Shown: positions 53,568-62,945, counted from the stretch's first letter. The stretch is DNA of 64,000 nucleotides from RGIG3009 sp045578425 (GCA_045578425.1 JAZNKF010000023.1:1-64000), one strand, 5' to 3'. Program-made: numbers and translations. The notes: generated by a model not told the origin, from the sequence alone.

Positions 53568-54629
53568 TTGACGGTATACCTTATTAATATATTCCTTATT
53601 TTGAGTCTGGGGTATGTACTTCTTTATAAGGATAAAACTGATAAAAAAACGAAAATATACTGCGGTATAGTAGCTGTTCAATGGATTTTGATTTCGGGTT
53701 TACGAGATTTGTCGATTGGAGCTGACACAGAAAACTACTTTTCACGCTTTGAGGCAACGAAAATAATTCCTTGGTCCCAAATATTCAGCAACTTGTGGGG
53801 ATATCTATTTGAAGGACTTGACACCAAGGACCCGGGATATTTCTTGTTTCAAAAAACATTTCAGATATTCTGCGATGATTATCAGATTTATTTACTATTT
53901 ATTGCCTTTATTTTCACTTCCTTCATGGCGGTGTGGATTTACAAAAACTCTAGTGAGCCGTGTTTTAGTTTTCTTTTATACTCAGTGCTCTTCTATGCTT
54001 TTTACGCACTCACCGGACATCGTCAAACCATAGCGACAGCGCTTATCGTATTTCTAGGCTATAAATACATAAAAGAAAAAAAACTGTTCAAATTTGCCCT
54101 GATAGCGTTTGTGGCGTATACCATTCATAAATCATCACTTGTTTTTATTCCGTATTATTTCATAGCAAACATTCCAATTACTTTGCCTTATGTTTTTGTT
54201 TCGATCGTTGTTATAGCTGTGGTAGTAATTAACGGAAAGAGTTTATATGGGGTTGTTGCGGATTTTTTGGGATTTGGAGAAGGAATGATTGACTATGATG
54301 TTGGTGGTGCAGAAACCTATGCAGCCGTTTTAACGATTATGTGTTTGGTTATCTTGGTGTTTTATTACTACTACAAGGACAAAACGGAAAATGCTACCAG
54401 AATTTTTAATATAACGTTACTTACGCTAATGTCCTCTTTGCTCGTTTTCCAAAATCAATCCTTTATGCGTGTTCAGCAATATTACTCCCTGTTCCTATGT
54501 TTGTCTTTCCCTGAAGTAATAAATTCTTTTGATAAGAAGAGCCGTACGTTTGTATATATTTTCACGGTTTCCTTCTTAGTTTTGTATCTCATTAGAAATA
54601 ATCCTCAATATCTTTTCTTCTGGCAATAA
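53568..54629 (+). CDS. EpsG-family polysaccharide polymerase-like membrane protein
   Basis: 353 residues, about nine to ten membrane helices. SGLRDLSIGADTENYFSRF near residue 45 and LFYAFYALTGHRQTIATALIVFLGYKYI are marks of EpsG/Wzy-like proteins. Probably joins lipid-linked repeat units at the outer face. It is the only polymerase candidate in the cluster. TTG start after AAAAGGAG. Confidence 0.85.
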   Translation: MTVYLINIFLILSLGYVLLYKDKTDKKTKIYCGIVAVQWILISGLRDLSIGADTENYFSRFEATKIIPWSQIFSNLWGYLFEGLDTKDPGYFLFQKTFQIFCDDYQIYLLFIAFIFTSFMAVWIYKNSSEPCFSFLLYSVLFYAFYALTGHRQTIATALIVFLGYKYIKEKKLFKFALIAFVAYTIHKSSLVFIPYYFIANIPITLPYVFVSIVVIAVVVINGKSLYGVVADFLGFGEGMIDYDVGGAETYAAVLTIMCLVILVFYYYYKDKTENATRIFNITLLTLMSSLLVFQNQSFMRVQQYYSLFLCLSFPEVINSFDKKSRTFVYIFTVSFLVLYLIRNNPQYLFFWQ

Positions 54630-54645
54630 AAAAGGAGTTAATATA

Positions 54646-55911
54646 ATGAAAGTTTTATGGATAGTTAATATGGTTTTTCCGGAAGTTGCCAAGAAACTTA
54701 ATTTGCAAACAAGCACAAGCGGCGGATGGCTTTTGGATCTTGCCAAGGGAGTGTCCGAGAGCAGTGATGTTGAGCTTGGGGTGATGACTTATTATTCGGG
54801 AAAAGAATTTGTCGATATTGTTCACAATAATGTAAGATATTTTCTTCTTCCGGGAGGTAGTAAAAGACTTCTTTATAAGAACAAAAAAACGGCATTGGAT
54901 TGCAAAAAAATCGTTTCTTTGTTTAACCCGGATATAATCCATATTCATGGCACGGAATATGCTCCGGGTTATGAAATGTTAAAGGTACATCCGGAAATCC
55001 CCACCGTATTAACTATTCAAGGTGTAATTAAAAGAATTGCCGAAGAATATTATGGTGGATTTACTTTTTGGCAAATCATCAAAATGTCCAGGTTTAAAGA
55101 TATTATAAGAGGGAAAATCCCCCTTACATATAAAATGCTTTACACAAAAAACGCCAAACGTGAAGTTGAAGTGCTTAAAAAGGTTAAATATGTTACCGGT
55201 AGAACAGATTGGGATAAATCTACAATGTTGGCGATTAATCCAAACCTTAAATATTTTAGGTGTAATTATAATTTAAGAGACGCTTTTTACAATAGCGAAA
55301 AATGGTCTTCAGAAAAGATGACGCCACATACTATCATCACTAATGCCGGTCATTCTTCTCTAAAAGGTCTCCACATCGTTATCAAAGCGTTAGCACTTGT
55401 TAAAAATAAATATCCTGATGTTAAGTTGTTTATCCCCGGCGGCGGAAAAGCAGAGAACGGAAGACTCGTTATTCCTTCGAGCTATACTCGGTACCTGTTA
55501 AAAATGATAAAAAATTTACAACTTGATGAAAACGTTGAATTCGTTGGAAATATTGGGCCGGATAAAGTTGCCGAATATTTGAGAAACAGCAACATTTGTG
55601 TGGTTTCGTCAGCTATTGAGGGTGCCTCTGCAACACTTTGCGAGGCAATGATGGTCGGAACTCCATCAATAAGTTCTTATAGAGGCGGAATGACCGATCT
55701 CCTTACCGATAAAGTAAACGGTTTTACCTATGATTTTCCCGAATATCCCCAACTTGCACTTAGAATAATGGAGTTGTTTGAAAATAACGAACTTGCACAA
55801 ACTTTTTCTAAACGCACAATAGAACTTGCAAATATTCGTCATGATAGAGAGCGTAATCCGCAGGAAATGGTAGAAGTTTATGAGGAGGTTTTACACTGTG
55901 AAAAAAATTAG
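54646..55911 (+). CDS. family 4-type glycosyltransferase
   Basis: 421 residues, GT-B. ITNAGHSSLKGLHIVIKAL marks the start of the donor domain and SSAIEGASATLCEAMMVGTPSISSYRGGMTDLL the nucleotide-sugar site. The N-terminal domain contains IIHIHGTEYAPGYEML, a frequent GT4 feature. Its 3' end overlaps the next gene by 14 bases. Confidence 0.9.
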   Translation: MKVLWIVNMVFPEVAKKLNLQTSTSGGWLLDLAKGVSESSDVELGVMTYYSGKEFVDIVHNNVRYFLLPGGSKRLLYKNKKTALDCKKIVSLFNPDIIHIHGTEYAPGYEMLKVHPEIPTVLTIQGVIKRIAEEYYGGFTFWQIIKMSRFKDIIRGKIPLTYKMLYTKNAKREVEVLKKVKYVTGRTDWDKSTMLAINPNLKYFRCNYNLRDAFYNSEKWSSEKMTPHTIITNAGHSSLKGLHIVIKALALVKNKYPDVKLFIPGGGKAENGRLVIPSSYTRYLLKMIKNLQLDENVEFVGNIGPDKVAEYLRNSNICVVSSAIEGASATLCEAMMVGTPSISSYRGGMTDLLTDKVNGFTYDFPEYPQLALRIMELFENNELAQTFSKRTIELANIRHDRERNPQEMVEVYEEVLHCEKN

Positions 55912-56875
55912 TACTGAAAAAGCATTGTATGATGTCCCTGTCTTATTAATTTTTTTTTCAAGGGTAGATACCTTTAGAAAGGTTTTTGAAAAAATACGTG
56001 ATATAAAACCGTCAACTTTATTTTTGGCATGTGATGGACCCCGAAAAAACAGACCTGATGATATAGACGATATAGAAGCTTGTAAAAAAATTGCAGAAAA
56101 CATCGATTGGGAATGTACGGTTTATCGTGATTATGCTGAAACTAATATGGGATGTGGTATGCGTCCTCAAACCGCAATTACCAATGCTTTCAAGCTTGTT
56201 GATCGACTAATAGTTTTAGAAGATGATTGTGTACCACATGATAGTTTCTTTCCGTACATGGCTGAAATGCTTGAAAAATATAAAGATGATACAAGAATCG
56301 GATTGATTTCCGGCTTTAATCATTTTACCAAGTGGGATTGCGGTGAATACAGTTACTTTTTTACAAAAGTTGGTCCTATGGCAGGGGCTTGGGGAAGCTG
56401 GAAAAGAGTTTGGGATGGCTACACATACAGTATTTCGGCAATAAAAGAGCCATTAGTTCAGCGTTTGATGCGTGATGAAATCACCTTAAAAAGAGCCAAA
56501 AAACAAAAAATTCAACTATGGTTAAATACATTACAGAATTTAGAAAAAGGTAAGAATATTTCATATTGGGATGTGCAATTTGGATTTCTTAAATTTTATT
56601 TTTCCTATCTTTCCATAGTTCCAAAATTTTCACTAGTCAGTAACATTGGTTTAGGTGAAAATTCAACACATGCATTAAATGCTTCCAACAATATGCCTAG
56701 TATATTTTTTGCTGAGGATAAAAAACTTCAATTCCCTTTAAACCATCCGACGTTTGTTATTTGTGACCACAAATATGATGATATGGTTGATAGTAAATGG
56801 GGATTTCCCAATCCTCTGGTTAAACAATTTGGAAGAATTAGTCGGTTCTTAAAACGAACTTTTGGGAGAGGGTAA
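55898..56875 (+). CDS. glycosyltransferase (GT-A-like, GNT-I/HlpA-type)
   Basis: 325 residues. VPVLLIFFSRVDTFRKVFEKI and FLACDGPRKNRPDD at the N-terminus, then DRLIVLEDDCVPHDSFFPYM, where the EDD is the metal/nucleotide-binding DxD equivalent. The C-terminal part with GPMAGAWGSWKRVW is typical of the family. GTG start nine bases after GAGGAGG and inside the end of the previous gene. Substrate unknown. Confidence 0.82.
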   Translation: MKKISTEKALYDVPVLLIFFSRVDTFRKVFEKIRDIKPSTLFLACDGPRKNRPDDIDDIEACKKIAENIDWECTVYRDYAETNMGCGMRPQTAITNAFKLVDRLIVLEDDCVPHDSFFPYMAEMLEKYKDDTRIGLISGFNHFTKWDCGEYSYFFTKVGPMAGAWGSWKRVWDGYTYSISAIKEPLVQRLMRDEITLKRAKKQKIQLWLNTLQNLEKGKNISYWDVQFGFLKFYFSYLSIVPKFSLVSNIGLGENSTHALNASNNMPSIFFAEDKKLQFPLNHPTFVICDHKYDDMVDSKWGFPNPLVKQFGRISRFLKRTFGRG

Positions 56876-56877
56876 TT

Positions 56878-57897
56878 ATGAACAGTGTTAAGATTTCAAT
56901 AATTGTTCCCGTCTATAATGCAGAAAAATATCTCAAAGATTGTGTCGAGAGTATTTTAAACCAAACGTTTAGAGACTTTGAATTACTATTAGTAGATGAT
57001 GGTTCAAAAGACAATAGTCTTGAAATTTGTAACACTTTTAAAGCGCAAGATAATAGAGTTAAGGTTATTCATCAAAATAATGCTGGTTCTTCTGCTGCAA
57101 AAAACGCCGGAATAAGTGTTGCTTGTGGAGAGTATATTGCCTTTTGTGATGCTGATGACGTGATTGACAAGGAATATATTGCGAATTTATATCAAGGAGT
57201 TATTCTGCATAATGCAGATCTTTGTGTTGGCAATGTGGCTTTTTTGAAAAAAAGAAACGATGAAGTGCTTTCCCAAAGAAAAGTTGAAATGACCCCCGGA
57301 ATTTTCTCGTTAAAAGATTTTATGTCATTTTACCCAAGCTACATGCCGAATGCAGTTATAGGGGCACCGTGGAACAAACTTTATAAGAAAAGCATCATCG
57401 ATGAAAATTCTCTGCGCTTTAATACTAACATAAAAAACAACGAAGATACCCATTTTAATTATCAGCTTATACCAAAATGTAAACTGGTATATGTAAGTAA
57501 TTATCCCTATTACAATTATATTGATAGAGTTGATAACGTATCTGCATCAAAAGGATTTATACCTAATATTGCCGATATATACATTATGACATATAACAAA
57601 GCTCTTGAATTTCTAAAAGAAACCAACTCTTTTGATCAACACATTAATTTCCAAAACAAATATTTCATTGGGCTTATAATTGGCACACTATATGGATTAG
57701 CCAATGGTAATAATCGTTTGTCTCGTAATGAAAAGATTAAACAGATCAAAGGATTGTGTAGCAAGTTTGAAGTTCAAAACGCGGTTACGTCTGTAAAGTT
57801 TAATAATATCAAGAAAGATTTTTTTGTTTGGTTAATAAAAAACAAACAGCCGAAACTAATCTATTATTTGTTAACTTTAAAAACGAAAAGAAAGTGA
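56878..57897 (+). CDS. family 2 glycosyltransferase
   Basis: 339 residues. Classic GT2 start: ISIIVPVYNAEKYLKDCVESILNQTF, LLVDDGSKDNS, GSSAAKNAG and IAFCDADDVIDKEYI, which carries the metal-binding DADD. The C-terminal ~120 residues are variable. GAGGG Shine-Dalgarno two bases after the previous stop region. Confidence 0.93.
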   Translation: MNSVKISIIVPVYNAEKYLKDCVESILNQTFRDFELLLVDDGSKDNSLEICNTFKAQDNRVKVIHQNNAGSSAAKNAGISVACGEYIAFCDADDVIDKEYIANLYQGVILHNADLCVGNVAFLKKRNDEVLSQRKVEMTPGIFSLKDFMSFYPSYMPNAVIGAPWNKLYKKSIIDENSLRFNTNIKNNEDTHFNYQLIPKCKLVYVSNYPYYNYIDRVDNVSASKGFIPNIADIYIMTYNKALEFLKETNSFDQHINFQNKYFIGLIIGTLYGLANGNNRLSRNEKIKQIKGLCSKFEVQNAVTSVKFNNIKKDFFVWLIKNKQPKLIYYLLTLKTKRK

Positions 57898-57904
57898 GTA
57901 CATA

Positions 57905-58010
57905 GGATAACACTTTACAATCAAAGAAGCATGCAAGAATGGCAAACAATGTAGAGATTAGCGAAGGTGCTTGCAGTATCGCTCCCATAATAAAATCAGC
58001 CAAAAAATAG
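57905..58010 (+). pseudogene. possible coding remnant between GT2 and licD
   Basis: The short gap holds an open frame ending TAG at about 58010, whose last part reads MANNVEISEGACSIAPII. It has no good start or ribosome site and I do not recognise it. It could be the worn-down 3' end of a lost cluster gene, or chance. Confidence 0.2.
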
Positions 58011-58025
58011 TTTTGGAGGGTAAAA

Positions 58026-58832
58026 ATGATTGATTTAAAACAGTTACAAGATTATCTGTATTCTATATTTGTGGAGTTTGATAGAATATGCAGAAAACAT
58101 GATCTTAAATATTCCATGGAGGGTGGCACCTTGATGGGGGCTGTCAAATTTCAAAATTTTGTTCCTTGGGATGACGATATTGATGTCATTATGATTCGAG
58201 ATGATTATGAAAAATTTTTAAAAGTAGCGCCGACAGAGCTCTCAGAAAATTTCTTTTTGCAATCCTACAATAATGTGCCGGAGTTTCCGCTGAATTATGC
58301 AAAACTTTGTTTTAACGGCGCGAAAATTTATGATTATGATTATTCGCATCTTAACAATATGCATCATGGTGTGTTTATTGACATTTTCCCGATTGATAAT
58401 ATTTTACCCAAACAGTTCAAACGCCAATGCTCAATCGTAGGAGTTTTTACGGGTGCCAGAAAAACAAAACTTAAAACCATCAAACCGCGCGGTATTCATA
58501 AAGTTGTTTATGGTCTGCTTTCTTTGTTGCCTATGAAGTGTCTGATTAAAATCATTGACACTACCTGTAAAAAATATAACAACAAAAACACGGGATATAT
58601 GTACGAGGTTTGTAACGCCAATCGTGCCTTTAAGCCCCTTAAGGCCGATATGTACGCTTCCCTTTCAGAACTGGATTTTAGAGACAAACGTTTTATGGCA
58701 GTGGCAAACTATGATGAATTTTTAAAATCTCGTTTTGGAGATAATTATAAAAACGAATTACCCGCCGAAGAGAAAAGAAAACCATCACATAATCAAAACA
58801 TCCGTATTGTTTCAGATAAAAATTTTTCGTAA
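58026..58832 (+). CDS. LicD-family phosphotransferase
   Basis: 268 residues. YSMEGGTLMGAVKFQNFVPWDDDIDVIMIRDDY is the LicD core, with the DDDID metal site near residues 52-56. LicD proteins attach phosphocholine or other phospho-substituents (for example ribitol- or glycerol-phosphate) to surface glycans. No choline uptake or activation genes (licA-C) are in the window, so the donor is open. GGAGGG precedes the ATG. Confidence 0.9.
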   Translation: MIDLKQLQDYLYSIFVEFDRICRKHDLKYSMEGGTLMGAVKFQNFVPWDDDIDVIMIRDDYEKFLKVAPTELSENFFLQSYNNVPEFPLNYAKLCFNGAKIYDYDYSHLNNMHHGVFIDIFPIDNILPKQFKRQCSIVGVFTGARKTKLKTIKPRGIHKVVYGLLSLLPMKCLIKIIDTTCKKYNNKNTGYMYEVCNANRAFKPLKADMYASLSELDFRDKRFMAVANYDEFLKSRFGDNYKNELPAEEKRKPSHNQNIRIVSDKNFS

Positions 58833-58843
58833 GGTGATCTTCA

Positions 58844-60379
58844 TTGGAAAGTTCAAAACAAATTAAATGGGGAGCGATCATCTCTTACCTTGCCATTGCT
58901 TTTAACATGGTAGCAGGGCTGATTTATACGCCTTGGATGATCACACAAATCGGTCAAAACAACTATGGCTTGTTTACCCTTGCCAATTCGTTGATTACAA
59001 TCTTTGTGATGGATTTTGGAATGAGTTCGGCAGTTACCCGTTTCGTTTCAAAATACAGAGCCGAAAACAATCAGCAAGCAGTCAACAATTTTCTAGGCAT
59101 GACGTACAAGCTCTATATTGCGTTAGATGCTATTATTCTTGCCACCTTTCTAATTATCGGTATATTTTTAGGTTCGATTTATAACAATTTATCTGCCGAT
59201 GAATTTACTACGTTTAAGACGCTATATACTGTTGTTGGTATCTTTAGCGTTATTTCTTTTCCGTTTACCAATTTAAACGGAATTCTAACTGCTTACGAAA
59301 ACTTTGTAGGCTTAAAACTAGCCGATTTGTTCCATAAAATATTTATTATTGTGACAATGGTCATCGCTTTGTTGTTAGGTTATGGTGTATTTGCTTTAGT
59401 TACCGTCAATGCGCTGTCCGGTATATTTACCATTATTATCAAACTTGTTATCATCAAAAGAAAAACCAACGTCAAAGTCAATTTTAAGCATAACGACAAA
59501 GGTACTTTAAAAAGCATTTTTGGTTTTTCTGTTTGGACTACCGTAACCAGCTTCGCTCGCAGAATGATATTTAACATTTCTCCTTCAATTATTGTTGCGG
59601 TATCCTCAAGCGGTGCCATCGGTTCGGCTATTTTCGGTTTGTCATCAACGATTGAAGGCTATATTTCCACCTTCGCAACGGCAATTAACGGTATGTTTAT
59701 GCCGCGAATTTCCAAGATAGTGCACGAAAAAAAGAAAGATACGGAACTGGTTGATTTGATGGTCAAAGTAGGAAGAATACAATGCCTTGTTATTGGCGTT
59801 TTAGTGGTCGGCTTTATCTCCTTTGGCAGGTCGTTCATTATTGATATATGGAACAAGCCCGGTTTTTCCCAAAGTTATCTTTGCGCGGTTTTGCTGATTA
59901 TTCCCAGCTATTTTTATATGCCGTTGCAAATCGCAAACACGACTTTAATTGTTGAAAACAAAGTTAAAATTCAATCACTGATTTATTTGGTTACGGGTGT
60001 TTTTAATGTTTGCGTTTCGTTGGTACTTTCGCATCTGTGGGGGGCTTTGGGCGCTTCGCTTTCTATTTGTCTTGCCTATTTGATTCGCAGTACTTTACTT
60101 GTTATCGCCCATGTGAAGGTACTGCATCTCGACATGATACAAATGCTTAAAAAATGTTATTTAAAAATCACGCCGTATTTATTGGTTGCCTTGGTGATTG
60201 GTATTATCCTTGAACAGTTCAATCCCATGCCCCACGGCTATTTACGATTTTTGGTGAACGGGTTTATTTTTGTTTTGCTTTTTGTCTTTTTGTTACGCTA
60301 TTGCTTAAACGATTATGAGAAAAATTTGTTTTTTGGAAATGTTAAAAAGTTATTAAAAAAAGGTAAACCTTTACACTAA
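58844..60379 (+). CDS. Wzx-type polysaccharide flippase (MOP superfamily)
   Basis: 511 residues, about 14 membrane helices. It starts MESSKQIKWGAIISYLAIAFNMVAGLIYTPWMITQIG, a typical Wzx N-terminus, with MDFGMSSAVTRFVSKYRAEN next. It moves undecaprenyl-PP-linked repeat units across the membrane. TTG start after AAGGTGA. Last gene of the cluster, followed by a strong terminator; no Wzd/Wze tyrosine-kinase regulators are encoded here. Confidence 0.92.
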   Translation: MESSKQIKWGAIISYLAIAFNMVAGLIYTPWMITQIGQNNYGLFTLANSLITIFVMDFGMSSAVTRFVSKYRAENNQQAVNNFLGMTYKLYIALDAIILATFLIIGIFLGSIYNNLSADEFTTFKTLYTVVGIFSVISFPFTNLNGILTAYENFVGLKLADLFHKIFIIVTMVIALLLGYGVFALVTVNALSGIFTIIIKLVIIKRKTNVKVNFKHNDKGTLKSIFGFSVWTTVTSFARRMIFNISPSIIVAVSSSGAIGSAIFGLSSTIEGYISTFATAINGMFMPRISKIVHEKKKDTELVDLMVKVGRIQCLVIGVLVVGFISFGRSFIIDIWNKPGFSQSYLCAVLLIIPSYFYMPLQIANTTLIVENKVKIQSLIYLVTGVFNVCVSLVLSHLWGALGASLSICLAYLIRSTLLVIAHVKVLHLDMIQMLKKCYLKITPYLLVALVIGIILEQFNPMPHGYLRFLVNGFIFVLLFVFLLRYCLNDYEKNLFFGNVKKLLKKGKPLH

Positions 60380-60391
60380 TGAATTAAAAAG

Positions 60392-60434
60392 ACAAAACGC
60401 CTCTTACTGAGTTAATCAGTAAGAGGCGTTTTGT
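60392..60434. terminator. terminator of the polysaccharide cluster
   Basis: Nineteen base pairs, ACAAAACGCCTCTTACTGA with its complement, five-base loop. T-runs occur on both sides, so it may also back up the ssrA transcript. Confidence 0.92.
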
Positions 60435-60502
60435 TTCGTATCCGAGCTTACACCTTGACGGCAAAACCGCCGCAAAAAAGTAGGGCTCATTTAATACATG
60501 TT

Positions 60503-60852
60503 TGGTGGAGGCGAGGAGAATCGAACTCCTGTCCGAAAATCATTCACCGTGGTTTTCTCCGAGTGCAGTGTGTCTTTTGTGGTTCCCCTCACTCACCGCC
60601 GACAAACAGGCTGTGAGTTACGGTAGTCGCCAAGTCATGACGGACGAAGCGACAGCCGTCCGTTCACGTTCACCGCTACATGACGCCTTTATCCCGACCG
60701 CGGTACTTCGGGTAAAGACGGCGGCTTAATTAAGCCGCGAGAGCAACTTTAGAGTTGTCGTTTATTTTTAAAAGATTGCAGGGTTTATAGCGGTCCTGCA
60801 CCGCTACTCGCTTACCAGGGCTTACAATCCCCGTCGAAACCTTTACGCCCCC
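60503..60852 (-). ncRNA. ssrA: transfer-messenger RNA
   Basis: On the minus strand the RNA begins GGGGGCGTAAAGGTTTCGAC and ends with the tRNA-like TTCGATTC arm and CCA (complement at 60503-60505). The first seven bases pair with CGCCTCC near the 3' end as the acceptor stem. The internal reading frame ends NDNSKVALAA then TAA, the degradation tag for stalled ribosomes. The resume codon is not certain: the codon before AAC is ATA and not the common GCA. Small ORFs drawn on the plus strand here are shadows. Confidence 0.96.
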
Positions 60853-60874
60853 CTATATAATAACAGTATACACA

Positions 60875-60903
60875 AGTATAGGGGAGAATATAAAGTTTGT
60901 CAA
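60875..60903 (-). promoter_or_regulatory. promoter of ssrA
   Basis: On the minus strand TTGACA (60903-60898) and TATACT (60880-60875), 17-base spacer, about 23 bases before the mature 5' end, which leaves a short leader for RNase P to remove. The -35 box abuts the lexA stop. Confidence 0.75.
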
Positions 60904-61488
60904 TTAAAAGTTGCGGAGCAGCGAAACAACTTTCCCCAAAACTAGCGCTTCTTTGACAAGAATAGGTTCAAACGCATCGTTTTCGGGCTGAAGGCGAATG
61001 TGATCTTTTTCAAAATAAATGCGTTTTACGGTGGCTTCGTCGCCGATAAGTGCGACCACAATATCGCCGTTTTGTGCGGCAGGTGTTTTGTGAACAATGA
61101 CAATGTCTTTGTCTAAAATACCGGCGTTGAGCATACTGGTACCCGATACCCGCAGGGCAAATAACTCACTGGCAGGATAACCGCCGCCGGAATAGGGAAC
61201 GTATTGTTCAATTTGTTCTACCGCCAAAATCGGTTGACCGGCAGTAACTTTACCCAAAAGCGGAACGCGTGACACGGATTCACCCGGCATACGAATGCTG
61301 CGATTTAATCCGCTTTCACGTTCGATATATCCTTCCTCAGTAAGCAGCTTTAAATAACTGTGAACCGTAGAGGTGGATTTAATACCGGCGGCATTGCAAA
61401 TTTCACGCACGGTGGGAGGAACGCCATCTTGCGCGCGTTCTTGCAAAAAGGTAAGGACTTTACGCTGCTTTTCATTTAATGGTTTCAT
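60904..61488 (-). CDS. lexA: SOS repressor LexA
   Basis: 194 residues. The winged-helix DNA-binding domain (1-~65) has TVREICNAAGIKSTSTVHSYLKLL. The cleavage site is Ala83-Gly84 (VTAGQPI), and Ser118 (SGTSM) and Lys155 (ATVKRI) form the Ser-Lys self-cleavage dyad. It represses DNA-damage genes until RecA triggers autoproteolysis. The ATG at 61488 follows AAGGGGGA. A LexA-like operator overlaps its promoter, implying autoregulation. Confidence 0.97.
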   Translation of the reverse strand: MKPLNEKQRKVLTFLQERAQDGVPPTVREICNAAGIKSTSTVHSYLKLLTEEGYIERESGLNRSIRMPGESVSRVPLLGKVTAGQPILAVEQIEQYVPYSGGGYPASELFALRVSGTSMLNAGILDKDIVIVHKTPAAQNGDIVVALIGDEATVKRIYFEKDHIRLQPENDAFEPILVKEALVLGKVVSLLRNF

Positions 61489-61510
61489 AAAATTCCCCCT
61501 TACGAAATAG

Positions 61511-61550
61511 ATTATAACATACCATTTTACAAAAAGCAAACATTTGTTTG
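61511..61550 (-). promoter_or_regulatory. lexA promoter with LexA operator
   Basis: Minus-strand TTGCTT (61539-61534) and TATAAT (61516-61511), 17 bases apart. CAAAC-ATTT-GTTTG at 61537-61550 is a perfect-arm dyad that fits the Gram-positive LexA box pattern CGAAC-N4-GTTCG with A/T in place of G/C, and it covers the -35 box. Confidence 0.65.
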
Positions 61551-61658
61551 TTTTTTTGGAAACAAAGTTTACATTGCTTTGTAAACAAGAATAGGTTGCA
61601 ATCTAAGGAAAATTATGGTATCGTGATGAAGGATAAATCATTTGAAAGGAAGAACGCA

Positions 61659-62882
61659 ATGATTAAAAATGCTATTGTCGGTCAATCGGGCGGTCCGACA
61701 GCGGTTATCAATGCTAGCTTGGCAGGCGTTTACGAAACTTGCAAAAATCTTGGAATCAAGACCTACGGAATGAAGAACGGTATTGCCGGTTTACTCAAAG
61801 AACAATTGGTAGATTTAGAAAAAGTACTTCCCGGCGAATTGGAAATCGAGTTGCTTAAACGTACTCCGTCCAGTTACTTAGGCAGTTGTCGTTACAAATT
61901 AAAAAATGCGGCTGAAAACGATGCTGATTATGTTGAAATCTTTCGCATATTAGAAAAATTTAACATCGGCTATTTCTTCTACATTGGCGGTAACGACAGC
62001 ATGGATACCATTGCCAAACTCTCTGCATACGCGCAACGCATCGGCAGCGACATTCGATTTATCGGTGTTCCAAAAACTATCGACAATGACTTGGCAATTA
62101 CCGACCATACACCGGGCTACGGTTCGGCGGCGAAATACATTGCTACTGTGATGAAAGAGATTATTCATGATATTTCCGTTTACGATACCAAATCCTTGAC
62201 TATTGTGGAAATCATGGGCCGTAATGCCGGTTGGTTGACGGCGGCAGCGGCTCTTTCTAAAGGGGAAGATTGTGCCGGTCCCGACCTTATTTACTTACCC
62301 GAAATCCCTTTTGATACGGAAGAATTTTTAACACGTATTCAAACTTTACAAGAAATGAAGAAAAATTTGATCATTGCAGTTTCAGAGGGCATTAAAACAA
62401 AAGATGGCAGATATGTGTGTGAACTTGCTACCGATGAAACGGTGGTTGATGCGTTTGGCCACGTGAAGCTCACGGGTGTTGGTCGTTTCTTGGAAAACTT
62501 GGTGGCACAACGCTTAAAAATCAAAGTCAGAAGCATCGAATTATCCACCTTGCAACGTTGCGCAGGACACTTGACAAGCCGCACCGACGTCACCGAAGCT
62601 TATCAAGCAGGCGGCGCGGCGGTACCCGCTGCCTTGGGCGGGAACACCGGCAAAATGGTAGTGCTAAAACGATTGTCGGATACTCCATATCAGTGCACAA
62701 CCGATTTGTATCCTATCGGTGAAATCGCTAATTTGGAAAAAACCATGCCGCTTTCTTGGATTGATGTGGAAAATTTGCAAATGAAACAAGAGTTTTTAGA
62801 TTATGCTCGTCCGCTGATTCAAGCGGAGTTGCCGCCGATATATCTTTCCGGTTTACCGTATCATATTCGCTTGGATGTATAA
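61659..62882 (+). CDS. pfp: diphosphate-dependent phosphofructokinase (PPi-PFK type)
   Basis: 407 residues. GQSGGPTAVINASLAG at the N-terminus, FYIGGNDSMDTIAKL (GGND where ATP-PFKs have GGDG) and GVPKTIDNDL, with the Lys typical of PPi-dependent enzymes. It phosphorylates fructose-6-phosphate reversibly with PPi. Length and motifs fit the clostridial PPi-PFK group; donor preference is inferred from motif residues. GAAAGGAAG supports the ATG at 61659; upstream in-frame sequence covers the lexA control region. Confidence 0.9.
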   Translation: MIKNAIVGQSGGPTAVINASLAGVYETCKNLGIKTYGMKNGIAGLLKEQLVDLEKVLPGELEIELLKRTPSSYLGSCRYKLKNAAENDADYVEIFRILEKFNIGYFFYIGGNDSMDTIAKLSAYAQRIGSDIRFIGVPKTIDNDLAITDHTPGYGSAAKYIATVMKEIIHDISVYDTKSLTIVEIMGRNAGWLTAAAALSKGEDCAGPDLIYLPEIPFDTEEFLTRIQTLQEMKKNLIIAVSEGIKTKDGRYVCELATDETVVDAFGHVKLTGVGRFLENLVAQRLKIKVRSIELSTLQRCAGHLTSRTDVTEAYQAGGAAVPAALGGNTGKMVVLKRLSDTPYQCTTDLYPIGEIANLEKTMPLSWIDVENLQMKQEFLDYARPLIQAELPPIYLSGLPYHIRLDV

Positions 62883-62931
62883 ATTTCTTACAGTTTATTC
62901 ATAATCCATTCACATTCGTGCTAAAAAACCT

Positions 62932-62940
62932 TGTTATACT
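62932..62940 (+). promoter_or_regulatory. extended -10 promoter of the candidate sRNA
   Basis: TGTTATACT is an extended -10 element (TGN plus TATACT). No good -35 box was found at the usual distance. Confidence 0.4.
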
Positions 62941-62945
62941 TTAAT

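Noticed and set aside
57809..58003. 64-residue minus-strand frame
   Set aside because: Mostly antisense to the GT2 gene and without family resemblance or ribosome site.
60431..60729. Plus-strand small frames of 61 and 75 codons
   Set aside because: They lie antisense to tmRNA; the RNA call has far stronger support.
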